Below, one piece after another: positions 17,257-24,787 of a DNA stretch of 54,159 bases. The stretch comes from Bacillota bacterium. Lineage in GTDB: Bacteria > Bacillota > Bacilli > Paenibacillales > Paenibacillaceae. The notes below the pieces were generated by a model. That model searched no databases. It was given only the letters and a program-made list of their open reading frames with translations, and was not told the DNA's origin. Every line of letters begins with the position of its first letter. Positions within the stretch are counted from its first letter, which is position 1. Made by a program: the position numbers and the translations under genes. The stretch covers positions 1 through 54,159 of the forward strand of contig JAEZCJ010000174.1 of NCBI GenBank assembly GCA_023433615.1. Direction: 5' to 3'.

Positions 17257-18479
17257 TCAAAGTACTCATTGCCGACGACGAGCCTGCTGCGCTGCGTTCG
17301 CTGCGGTGCCTTGTGCCTTGGGAGACGCTGGGCTTCCGAATCGAAGGGGAGGCGGCGAACGGGGAAGAAGCGCTGGCGATATTCCGTGAGCGCAGCATCG
17401 ATCTTATCGTGACCGATATCTGGATGCCGCGCATGGACGGCCTCGAGCTGATCGCGGCGCTGCGAGAGCGTTCCGACGTGCCGGTTATCCTGCTCAGCGG
17501 TTACGGGGAGTTCGAATATGCGCGCCGCGCTCTGCAGTTGGGCGTCTCCGATTACTTGCTCAAGCCGATCGACCCGGAGGAGCTGGAAGCGAAGCTGCGT
17601 GCCGCCCGCGAACATCTGGAGGCGCATACCGCGCAGCAGAAGCGCTGGCATCGCGGATTGCCGCTCATGCGCGAGCAGCTCGTGCGGCGCTGGGCGCGAG
17701 GGCTGCTCGGCGACCTGTCGGCACTCGAGGAATTCGAGCTCATCCCGGTTGCGGGGCGCGATGCCATGCGATTCGCGGTGTTGATGGTTGAGCTGCCCCG
17801 CCATGCCGACGATGGCCGGAAGGAGCATCTGACCCGATTCGCGGTTCGCAATGTGCTAGAAGAAAGCTGCGGCGGGAGAGGACTGCTGTTCGAGGAATCG
17901 CCGACGCGGTTCGGCATTGTCTATCTGTCTTCCGGATCGGCAGCGGCCGCGGAGGATATGCAAGGGAAGGGCGAATCGCTTGTCGCCAACGTGCAAGCTT
18001 ACGCGAAGCTGTCGATTGCCATATCGGTCGGTCCGGAGGTCGAGCTTGCCGACGTGCCGGGCTCGTATGAGACGGCATTGATGCTGCTCGATAGGCGGAA
18101 CGTGCTGTCGCAGGGCGAGACCGTGCTGACGGCCGACGGCATGCTGAAGGGCAATGACAGCCGGTATATGCTGGTCGAAGAAGTGAAGCAGATCGTACGG
18201 GAACGGTATGCCGACAATCTGGAGCTGAAGGGAATCGCGGCCGAGCTGTTCACGAATCCGGTCCAGCTCGGGCAATTGTTCCGGGCTTCGACCGGCCATA
18301 GCTTCAAGGAATATCTGCTGCATACGCGGCTCGACGCAGCGAAGGATCTGCTTACCTATACGGATAAGCGCGTGTACGAAATAGCCGGCGAGGTCGGCTT
18401 CAAGGAACTGGATTGGTTCTACAAGAAGTTCAAGGAATACACGGGCCGAAGCGCAAACGGCTATCGGGACGAACGATGA
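17253..18479 (+). CDS. YesN-type response regulator with AraC DNA-binding domain
   Basis: The ATGA overlap with the kinase gene shows translational coupling. The 408-residue protein has a receiver domain (residues 1-120) with acidic residues ADDE, the phosphorylated aspartate D55 in VTDIWMP, and K104 in YLLKPI. A poorly conserved middle region follows, then an AraC-type helix-turn-helix pair over the last 100 residues (LKGIAAELFTNPVQLGQLF; VGFKELDWFYKKFKEYTG). It is expected to bind upstream of its own operon, near the promoter at 11605. The middle part has no recognisable domain. Confidence 0.93.
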   Translation: MIKVLIADDEPAALRSLRCLVPWETLGFRIEGEAANGEEALAIFRERSIDLIVTDIWMPRMDGLELIAALRERSDVPVILLSGYGEFEYARRALQLGVSDYLLKPIDPEELEAKLRAAREHLEAHTAQQKRWHRGLPLMREQLVRRWARGLLGDLSALEEFELIPVAGRDAMRFAVLMVELPRHADDGRKEHLTRFAVRNVLEESCGGRGLLFEESPTRFGIVYLSSGSAAAAEDMQGKGESLVANVQAYAKLSIAISVGPEVELADVPGSYETALMLLDRRNVLSQGETVLTADGMLKGNDSRYMLVEEVKQIVRERYADNLELKGIAAELFTNPVQLGQLFRASTGHSFKEYLLHTRLDAAKDLLTYTDKRVYEIAGEVGFKELDWFYKKFKEYTGRSANGYRDER

Positions 18480-18497
18480 GACGGGAGAGATGGAACC

Positions 18498-20495
18498 ATG
18501 TATTTCGGCGCTTGTTATTATCCGGAGCATTGGCCGGAGGAACGCTGGCAGACAGATGTCGGCATGATGAAGGAAGCGGGCTTCAACCTCGTCCGCATCG
18601 GCGAGTTCGCGTGGACGCGCATCGAGCGGACGGACGGCGAATTCACGTTCGAATGGCTTGACCGCATTATCGGCATGCTGGGCGAAGCCGGCATCAAGAC
18701 TGTGCTGGGCACGCCGACGGCAAGTCCGCCGAAGTGGATCATGGATCGGCATCCCGACTTGTACAAGCGCGATATATACGGCCATGTGCGCGGGTTCGGG
18801 ACGCGCATGCATTATTGCTTCAACCACCAGGGCTACCATGACTACGTGAGGCGCATCGTAGGCGCGATGGCGGAGCGGTACAAGGACCATCCCGACGTGA
18901 TCGGCTGGCAGATCGATAACGAATTCGGCTGCGTCAACACGACCTGGTGCTACTGCGATACTTGCAGAATGTCGTTCCAGGCGTGGCTGCGGGAGCGTTA
19001 CGGCACGATCGACGCGCTGAACGAGAGCTGGGGCACGGTCGTCTGGAACCATACGTATAACGCGTTCGATGAGATCGAGACGCCGAAGCTGACCGTCTAC
19101 CAGCTTCATAATCCCGGCTTGCAGCTGGATTACCGCCGGTTCTCCTCCGATGCGGTATGCAAGTACCAGCAGATTCAGATTGACCGCATCCGGAGCGCCG
19201 GGGCTCGGCAGCCGATTACGCACAATATGATGGGCACGTTCAACGAGATCGACTATTACAAGCTGTCGGCTCCGCTCGATGTCGCAGGGCTGGACATCTA
19301 CCCGAACTTTCCGCATGATGAGCCGATCAATCATTACACGCCGGCCCTCCATCACGATATGACGCGCGGCTTCAAGGGCGGCGCGAATTATTGGGTGCTG
19401 GAGCATCAGAGCGGCGCGCCGGGAGCGAACATCTTGAAGGAGACGCCGAAGCCGGGCGAGCTTCGCCGCTGGACCTATCAATCGATCGCACGCGGCGCGG
19501 ATGCGCTTCTCTATTTTCGCTGGAGGACCGCGGTATTCGGCGCCGAGCAGTACTGGCACGGCATTCTGCAGCACAGCGGTAAGCCGGGGCGCAAATATGA
19601 AGAGGTCTGCCAAGTCGGCGCGGAGCTTGCGCTGCTATCGCCGCATCTGGCCGGCAGCATGATTCAGAACGAGGCTGCGATCGTGCGCTGCTTCGAGAAC
19701 GATTGGGTATTCGACATACAGCCGCATAACCCGGGACATGCGTATCTGCATCAGGTCATGCAGTATCACCGTTACTTCGTGGAGCGCGGCATCGGGGTAG
19801 ACGTCATCGCGCCGGAGAGCGATCTCGGCGCCTACAAGCTGCTGGTGCTGCCTCATCTTGCGCTGACGGACGATCGGCTGGCTGAGCGTATCCATCGCTA
19901 TGTCGAAGGCGGAGGGACGGTACTGCTCGATTGGCGGGCCGGATCGAAGCTGCCGGACAATCGGATGCGTTCGGAAGCGGCGCCGGGCCCGTTCCGCGAA
20001 TTGCTCGGCATCGAGATCGACGATTACGGCATCATCCCGCGGGGCGAGTCGCGCGCGGCTGCGTTCGGCGAAGGTCAAGAAGCTTGCGTGGCGTCGGAAT
20101 GGTACGAGGTCGTAGAGCTCTGCGGGGCGGAGGCTGTTGCCCGGTACGCCGCGGATTATTACAGCGGCGCTCCGGCGGTTACCGTTCGCCGCAGCGGCCT
20201 AGGCAGGGCATACTACGCGGGTACGACATTGGATAAGGCGGGCAGGGCCATGCTGTTGGATCGCCTATGCGGCGAATCGGGCGTGCAGCCGGTCTGGCGC
20301 TCCGGCCATCCGCTCGTCGAAGCCGCGGTTCGCCGGAAGGGCGACCGCGACATCGTCTTCGCGATCAATCATGCGGCGGCCGAGGTCACGGTGCATCCTC
20401 CGGCGGGAAGCGTGGACCTGCTGTCGGGCGAGAGGTTGTCTGGCGCCATGGAGATGGAGCCGAACGGTGTGCTGGTATTTGCAATCCGGCGGTGA
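18498..20495 (+). CDS. Beta-galactosidase, glycoside hydrolase family 42
   Basis: The 665-residue enzyme releases terminal beta-D-galactose from oligosaccharides in the cytoplasm; it has no signal peptide. It opens with YFGACYYPEHWP, the usual N-terminus of GH42. The acid/base is E142 in QIDNEFGC and the nucleophile is E302 in LEHQSG, both in their family contexts. A cysteine cluster, C...CYCDTC near residue 144-155, matches the zinc site of GH42 enzymes. A trimerisation domain and a small C-terminal beta domain follow. It lies 18 bases after the regulator gene and ends the operon, so the imported ligand is probably a galactoside. Confidence 0.95.
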   Translation: MYFGACYYPEHWPEERWQTDVGMMKEAGFNLVRIGEFAWTRIERTDGEFTFEWLDRIIGMLGEAGIKTVLGTPTASPPKWIMDRHPDLYKRDIYGHVRGFGTRMHYCFNHQGYHDYVRRIVGAMAERYKDHPDVIGWQIDNEFGCVNTTWCYCDTCRMSFQAWLRERYGTIDALNESWGTVVWNHTYNAFDEIETPKLTVYQLHNPGLQLDYRRFSSDAVCKYQQIQIDRIRSAGARQPITHNMMGTFNEIDYYKLSAPLDVAGLDIYPNFPHDEPINHYTPALHHDMTRGFKGGANYWVLEHQSGAPGANILKETPKPGELRRWTYQSIARGADALLYFRWRTAVFGAEQYWHGILQHSGKPGRKYEEVCQVGAELALLSPHLAGSMIQNEAAIVRCFENDWVFDIQPHNPGHAYLHQVMQYHRYFVERGIGVDVIAPESDLGAYKLLVLPHLALTDDRLAERIHRYVEGGGTVLLDWRAGSKLPDNRMRSEAAPGPFRELLGIEIDDYGIIPRGESRAAAFGEGQEACVASEWYEVVELCGAEAVARYAADYYSGAPAVTVRRSGLGRAYYAGTTLDKAGRAMLLDRLCGESGVQPVWRSGHPLVEAAVRRKGDRDIVFAINHAAAEVTVHPPAGSVDLLSGERLSGAMEMEPNGVLVFAIRR

Positions 20496-20510
20496 GCATA
20501 AGCAAGGAAT

Positions 20511-20555
20511 GAAGAAGAGCCGAGACCTCCGGATTGGAGGCTTCGGCTCTTCTTC
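20511..20555 (+). terminator. Terminator of the ABC-kinase-GH42 operon
   Basis: A long stem pairs AAGAAGAGCCGA with TCGGCTCTTCTT, and an inner CCTCC with GGAGG around the loop GGATT. It starts 15 bases after the GH42 stop. Confidence 0.8.
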
Positions 20556-20562
20556 TGCTATG

Positions 20563-20576
20563 CGAACGTACGTTCC
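20563..20576. promoter_or_regulatory. LexA (DinR) SOS box upstream of helD
   Basis: CGAACGTACGTTCC fits the Bacillus LexA consensus CGAACRNRYGTTYC at every position and contains a perfect 12-bp palindrome. It lies after the terminator of the upstream operon and 132 bases before the helD start, so helD is the only gene it could control here. Confidence 0.65.
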
Positions 20577-20708
20577 GTCCGCGTAGGTAATTCTGTACTC
20601 AACATCATAACACTTGGCGAATTATAAGTCTACTATTTTCTGCATCGGTATGCCACAATAAGGAAGCATTTCACCGCGCATTCCATTCCGGCAGGAGGAC
20701 TGAGAACG

Positions 20709-22808
20709 ATGAATCAAGGACGTGCCTATGAGGAAGAAGAGACGCGTCTGGCGGAAACCTTGGGCGAGATCGACCGGCAGCTGGCCGGCATCGGCCCCCG
20801 TTACTACGGCGACGACTACATCGAGCAAGTGCTGGATGCGAAGCGGGAGGAGAACCGGACAAGGCTGGAATTGCTTGCGGCCGAGCCGTATTTTGGCCGG
20901 ATCGATTGGCGCGAGGCGGGCAAGGCCGAACCCGTCCCCCTCTACATCGGCAAGCGCGGCATGGACCGCGCGCAGACGAACGAGCCCTATGTCATCGATT
21001 GGCGCGCGCCGGTCGCGAGCTTGTTCTACTCCTTCACGGGCGGCGAGGCAGCCGTGGAGTATGAGGCGCCGGACGGCATCATTACCGGCGAGGTGCATCG
21101 CAAGCGCAACGTGTCCGTGAGAGACCGGGAGCTGCAGCGCGTCGTCGATAGCTACGTGCGGGGCGGCGACAACCTCGGCTTAAGCGACGAGTTCCTGCTC
21201 TACCGGCTCGGCGAGCGCAAGGACAATCGGCTGCGCGACATCGTCTCGACGATCCAGGCGGAACAGGACGAGATCATCCGCGCTCCGAAGAACAAGGCGC
21301 TGATCATCCAAGGAGCAGCGGGCTCGGGCAAGACGACGGTCGCCCTGCATCGGCTGGCCTATCTGCTCTACCGGTATCAGGAACAGATGCGCGCCGAACG
21401 GATGATTATATTTGCCCCCAACGCGATGTTCCTCGATTATATTTCGGGCGTGCTGCCGGAGCTGGGCGTCGGCAACGTGCGGCAGACCACGTTCGCGGAT
21501 TGGGCGCTCGAGCTGCTCGGCGAAGTCAAGCTGTCGGTGGACGAGGAGAACGAGCGATGGTTCCGGATGGCAGGCGCAAGGCCGGCTATCGACGCGATGA
21601 CGCCGGGGCGATTCAAGGGATCCATCGCCTATAAGGATTGGATCGAAGGCGAGCTGAAGCGGTACGAAGCGGACTATCTTCCGGACCAGGATTTCGAAGC
21701 TTGGGAAGGACGCACGCTGCCGCTGGCTGCGATCCAGGAATGGTTCGGAACGGAGTACCGCCATTATCCGCTTGCGCAGCGCAAGGATCGTTTGGCGGCG
21801 AGGATCAACCGCTGGCTCGAGATGCAGCTGGGCGAGATCGCCGACCCGAAGCGGCGCAAGGAACGGAGCAAGACAGGCAAAGCAAGGCTCCGCGCCTATA
21901 CGAACAAGCTGCCGGCAGCCGAGGCGGTGACCTTCTACCGGCACTTGTACGGAGCAGGGAGCAATGCGGAGAATTGTCCGGCAGCAGGACGCATTCCTGC
22001 CGCGCTGGCGGCAGCCACTAGGAAGGATTTGAAGAGCGGCATCGTCCGCGCGGAAGACCTGCCGGCGCTCGTCTGGATCCATCGCGCCTTCCATGGCGCG
22101 GCGGGGCAGCACTTCGACCATGTCGTCATCGACGAAGCCCAGGACGTATCCCCCTTCCAGGTTGAGCTGTTGAAGGCGTACATGGGCGAGCCTTCCTTCA
22201 CCGTGCTGGGCGACTTGGCGCAAGGCATACATGCTTATCGCGGCGTTCATCGGTGGGAAGAGATAGCCGGGCTGTTCGAGGAGTCCTATCAAGCGTATCA
22301 TGAGCTCAGGCAGAGCTATCGTTCGACGCTCGAGATTATCGAGTTCGCGAATCGATTCATTCCGTACACGGATTCGGGCTTGCCGCCGGCTATGCCTGTC
22401 TTCCGAAGCGGGGAGCCGGTGGAGGTCGTGCGCATGGGCAGCGGAGACGAACAAGCGGCGTGGATTCGCGCGTATGCGGAGACGGCACGCGAGCAGGGCA
22501 TGCGCACGATCGCGGTGATCGGCCGCACGGCAGAGGATTGCGAGCAGATGCATGCCAAGCTTGCGGAGGCAGGGATGGAAGCGAGCCTCCTGCAGGAGGG
22601 GCAGAGCGCCTATAAGGGAGGCATGTCCGTCGTGCCGGTCTATCTTGCCAAGGGGCTGGAATTCGACGCCGTCGTCGTCTTCGATGCCGATGCCCAGCGG
22701 TACGCTGCCGATCCGCAGGACGCGAAGCTGTTGTACGTCGGCTGCACGCGGGCGCTGCATCGTCTGACGCTGCTCTATGACGGCGAGGCATCGCCGCTGC
22801 TCGCGTAG
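20709..22808 (+). CDS. helD: HelD-type UvrD/Rep family ATPase
   Basis: The 699-residue protein is a superfamily 1 helicase-like ATPase. It has a charged N-terminal arm (residues 1-60), Walker A GAAGSGKT at 202-209, Walker B VVIDEAQD near residue 475, and late helicase motifs KGLEFDAVVVFDAD and YVGCTRALHRL near the C-terminus. This order, with an N-terminal arm before a split motor domain, is that of HelD, which in Bacillus and Mycobacterium binds RNA polymerase and removes it from stalled complexes or DNA. It is slightly shorter than Bacillus subtilis HelD. GGAGGA precedes the ATG. A consensus LexA box upstream suggests induction by DNA damage. Confidence 0.88.
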   Translation: MNQGRAYEEEETRLAETLGEIDRQLAGIGPRYYGDDYIEQVLDAKREENRTRLELLAAEPYFGRIDWREAGKAEPVPLYIGKRGMDRAQTNEPYVIDWRAPVASLFYSFTGGEAAVEYEAPDGIITGEVHRKRNVSVRDRELQRVVDSYVRGGDNLGLSDEFLLYRLGERKDNRLRDIVSTIQAEQDEIIRAPKNKALIIQGAAGSGKTTVALHRLAYLLYRYQEQMRAERMIIFAPNAMFLDYISGVLPELGVGNVRQTTFADWALELLGEVKLSVDEENERWFRMAGARPAIDAMTPGRFKGSIAYKDWIEGELKRYEADYLPDQDFEAWEGRTLPLAAIQEWFGTEYRHYPLAQRKDRLAARINRWLEMQLGEIADPKRRKERSKTGKARLRAYTNKLPAAEAVTFYRHLYGAGSNAENCPAAGRIPAALAAATRKDLKSGIVRAEDLPALVWIHRAFHGAAGQHFDHVVIDEAQDVSPFQVELLKAYMGEPSFTVLGDLAQGIHAYRGVHRWEEIAGLFEESYQAYHELRQSYRSTLEIIEFANRFIPYTDSGLPPAMPVFRSGEPVEVVRMGSGDEQAAWIRAYAETAREQGMRTIAVIGRTAEDCEQMHAKLAEAGMEASLLQEGQSAYKGGMSVVPVYLAKGLEFDAVVVFDADAQRYAADPQDAKLLYVGCTRALHRLTLLYDGEASPLLA

Positions 22809-22884
22809 ATATGCATCGCGATGGTCACAACTGCCTGCGGAGATTGCTGAACGTATAACATACCAAGAGAGATGCCGGTCAAAT

Positions 22885-23074
22885 CCCATTGCACCAACTG
22901 CAACGGGACCGCCTGTGTAGCATTTCGACCAAACAAACCGTTGCACAGCGTGCAACGGAGAAGGGTATTTCCTAGGCTTATTGCCCTTAACAGCGCAGTT
23001 CCGTTGTCGTTCATGCAACGGAATCGCTATTATCTCATGGGATAAGCGCATTCCAATGTAATTTCTGCAATGGG
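22885..23074. repeat. Cluster of CCGTTGCA-type palindromic repeats
   Basis: Three clear copies and one weak copy are present: 22885-22907, 22938-22958 (perfect 9-bp arms around AGC), 22999-23023 (8-bp arms) and about 23051-23074. The unit is roughly CCGTTGCA, a short loop, then TGCAACGG. No gene is visible in 22809-23134. Confidence 0.75.
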
Positions 23075-23134
23075 CGAGCAATCAGACTTCCCAATGGCAC
23101 CACCAATAATCGGAAAGTGACAGAACCGATGACA

Positions 23135-23223
23135 TTCGCGTGACAATAGTGATGACGCGAACGAGGCTGTAAGCCTCAGGCGAATCGCAGCGTGATTCCT
23201 TATGATCGTAGATAGCAGATCAT
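23135..23223 (+). ncRNA. Candidate structured leader with four successive hairpins
   Basis: Four perfect short stems follow one another: TTCGCGT/ACGCGAA (23135-23161), GAGGCT/AGCCTC (23163-23177), GAATC/GATTC (23182-23198) and ATGATC/GATCAT (23202-23223). The last ends directly before the ribosome site of the 61-residue gene. No known riboswitch motif is recognised. Short stems also arise by chance. Confidence 0.35.
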
Positions 23224-23241
23224 GAAGGAGGCGATTACGTG

Positions 23242-23427
23242 ATGGATACCGCGAACGACAGCCGTAAGGCAAAGCGCACGAACCTCATTGCGGCTGGCTT
23301 GTTATTGCTGGCACTGGCGGCCGTGTGCTTGGCTGCGGCGGTCAACAAGCCGGCTAGCGAGCCTGTGCCTGGAAGCCAGGATGAGGCGAGGCGCATTATC
23401 GTCTACACGACGACTAGCGTCATCTAA
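23242..23427 (+). CDS. Small single-pass membrane protein of unknown function
   Basis: An ATG at 23242 (or the GTG directly before it at 23239) follows GAAGGAGG, a strong ribosome site. The 61-residue product has a basic N-terminus (SRKAKR), one membrane segment (LIAAGLLLLALAAVCLAAAV, about residues 14-33) and a short polar tail. I do not recognise the family. It has its own terminator-like hairpin 24 bases after the stop and a hairpin-rich region before it, so it looks like an independent unit. Coding status rests on the ribosome site, membrane segment and terminator. Confidence 0.6.
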   Translation: MDTANDSRKAKRTNLIAAGLLLLALAAVCLAAAVNKPASEPVPGSQDEARRIIVYTTTSVI

Positions 23428-23450
23428 TTCGATGTACCGCAAGCAACGGG

Positions 23451-23474
23451 AAGGGCTGCCGAGAGGCAGTCCTT
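23451..23474 (+). terminator. Terminator after the small membrane protein gene
   Basis: AAGGGCTGCC (23451-23460) pairs with GGCAGTCCTT (23465-23474) around the loop GAGA, followed by CTTCGTCG. Confidence 0.6.
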
Positions 23475-23618
23475 CTTCGTCGTTGCGCCGCTGGTCCAAT
23501 GGCGGGTGCAGCCGCTGGACCTAAGTCGAGTGCGGATTCATGCCGTGAGCCGATGCGCCGCGAGTCTCGCATTCGTTACAATGAACACAATCCAATGAGG
23601 AAAGCGTGGTTTACGACA

Positions 23619-24353
23619 ATGAAGAAGCAAAGCGCGTTCGAAGCATGGAAAATGCTCATCCTGTCGCTCCCCAAAGGCATAGCGGCATTCGTCATAGCGG
23701 TAGCCGGCATATCGGTCAGCCTGCCGTTGTCGGTATTCCTTATCGGCCTGCCGCTGCTCGCGGCGGTACTCATCCTATGCCGGCGAATGCTGGAATCGGA
23801 GAAGAAGCTCGTCGACGCCTGGCTGATCGGCGAGAAGCCGACCGAGGCAGGAGGCGCGGCAGCCGCGGACCCTGCTTCCGCATCGTCGGGCTGGAAGGGG
23901 CTGCTGTCCGTACTCGGCAGCGCAAGGGCATATCGGAGCCTGTTCTATTCGATTTCGCAGCTGCCCGTCGGCATCGCATCCTTCACGATCGCGGTCGTCC
24001 TGCCGGCAACGGCATTCGGCATCATGCTGTCGCCTCTCACCTATTGGGTGAGCGATCGATTCTTTCAATTCGATCTGTTCCAGACCGGCTGGTCGGTGAA
24101 CGGGCTGTTCCCGCAACTGACGGTAACTTCCTACCAGCTCTCGTGGATCTATGGCGGCGTCGGTGCGCTGCTCGTGCTGTTGCTGCCGGTCGTGCTCCGT
24201 ACGTTGGGACGCTTTTATGCCGTGTGGATCCAAGGAATTGCCGGACCTGAGCCTCGGCTTGCAGCGCAGCCGATAGCGGCCAGCGAGCTTGCGTCTTACG
24301 AGACGAACGAGCAGCCGGACCATCGCCTTCTGGCAGAATTATATAAGGCGTAG
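23619..24353 (+). CDS. Sensor-domain membrane protein without a kinase domain
   Basis: The product resembles the membrane sensor module (Pfam putative sensor type) that in actinobacteria and some Bacillales precedes histidine kinases. Paired hydrophobic stretches appear twice: LPKGIAAFVIAVAGISVSLPLSVFLIGLPLL near residue 17, and a similar block from LPVGIASFTIAVVLPATAFG near residue 110, each ending in membrane segments. With the start at 23619 it has 244 residues; the ATG at 23595 is possible, and neither has a good ribosome site. TACAAT at 23576-23581 could be a -10 box. No kinase is fused or adjacent, so its signalling role is uncertain. Confidence 0.75.
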   Translation: MKKQSAFEAWKMLILSLPKGIAAFVIAVAGISVSLPLSVFLIGLPLLAAVLILCRRMLESEKKLVDAWLIGEKPTEAGGAAAADPASASSGWKGLLSVLGSARAYRSLFYSISQLPVGIASFTIAVVLPATAFGIMLSPLTYWVSDRFFQFDLFQTGWSVNGLFPQLTVTSYQLSWIYGGVGALLVLLLPVVLRTLGRFYAVWIQGIAGPEPRLAAQPIAASELASYETNEQPDHRLLAELYKA

Positions 24354-24433
24354 CATCGGCTGGACAACCACACAAGCAAGCATCGCGGCGCTTCATAGAA
24401 TAGAGAGAACCTCCATCTGAAAGGGGAATCTCT

Positions 24434-24643
24434 ATGCGCAATTGGAAGCGTCGCGGCAGAGCGATTACGATCTATTACATCAACATTTACAAGAATGTCC
24501 GAGTCGACCAGAGAGCCACCGGAGGCGGCCAGTTCAATCGGAATGTAGGCACGAATGCGAACCAGGGCGGGCAAATTGCCGCGAATAGAAGCAAGAACGC
24601 GAACCAACGCGGGCAAATCGTGTCAAAGCGCGGCAAAAAATAA
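24434..24643 (+). CDS. Small basic protein with an internal NANQ-GQI repeat
   Basis: The ATG at 24434 follows AAAGGGGAA at good spacing, and a terminator follows the stop. The 69-residue product is strongly basic and rich in asparagine, glutamine, arginine and lysine. Its second half has two similar blocks, TNANQGGQIAANRSK and NANQRGQIVSKRGKK. There is no signal peptide, and the only hydrophobic stretch is ITIYYINIY. I do not recognise the family. The composition would suit a nucleic-acid-binding or spore-associated protein, but that is only a guess. Confidence 0.6.
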   Translation: MRNWKRRGRAITIYYINIYKNVRVDQRATGGGQFNRNVGTNANQGGQIAANRSKNANQRGQIVSKRGKK

Positions 24644-24668
24644 ATCATAAACCATGAAATAAGAAGAA

Positions 24669-24705
24669 GCGTGGCAGCGTGTGCCGCGTCTTTAGTCTTA
24701 TTTTA
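24669..24705 (+). terminator. Terminator after the small basic protein gene
   Basis: GCGTGGCA (24669-24676) pairs with TGCCGCGT (24682-24689), including two wobble pairs, and a T-rich stretch follows (CTTTAGTCTTATTTTAT). Confidence 0.7.
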
Positions 24706-24736
24706 TAGGTAGAGTAAAATTATCCAGCAATATGCA

Positions 24737-24765
24737 TATTCCATCCATCTGCTGACTGCTATAAT
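24737..24765 (+). promoter_or_regulatory. Candidate sigma-A promoter of the hybrid kinase gene
   Basis: A perfect -10 box, TATAAT (24760-24765), lies 17 bases after the weak -35 TATTCC (24737-24742). Transcription would start near 24772, just before the ribosome site CAGGAGGGGG. Confidence 0.5.
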
Positions 24766-24787
24766 AGGCGTCAGGAGGGGGCGTGAA

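Noticed and set aside
17856..19613. 585-codon antisense frame across the regulator and GH42 genes
   Set aside because: It spans two certain genes on the other strand and shows no domain or start signal.
21180..23081. 633-codon antisense frame opposite helD
   Set aside because: Shadow of the helicase gene; the extra 3-prime part only crosses palindromic repeats.
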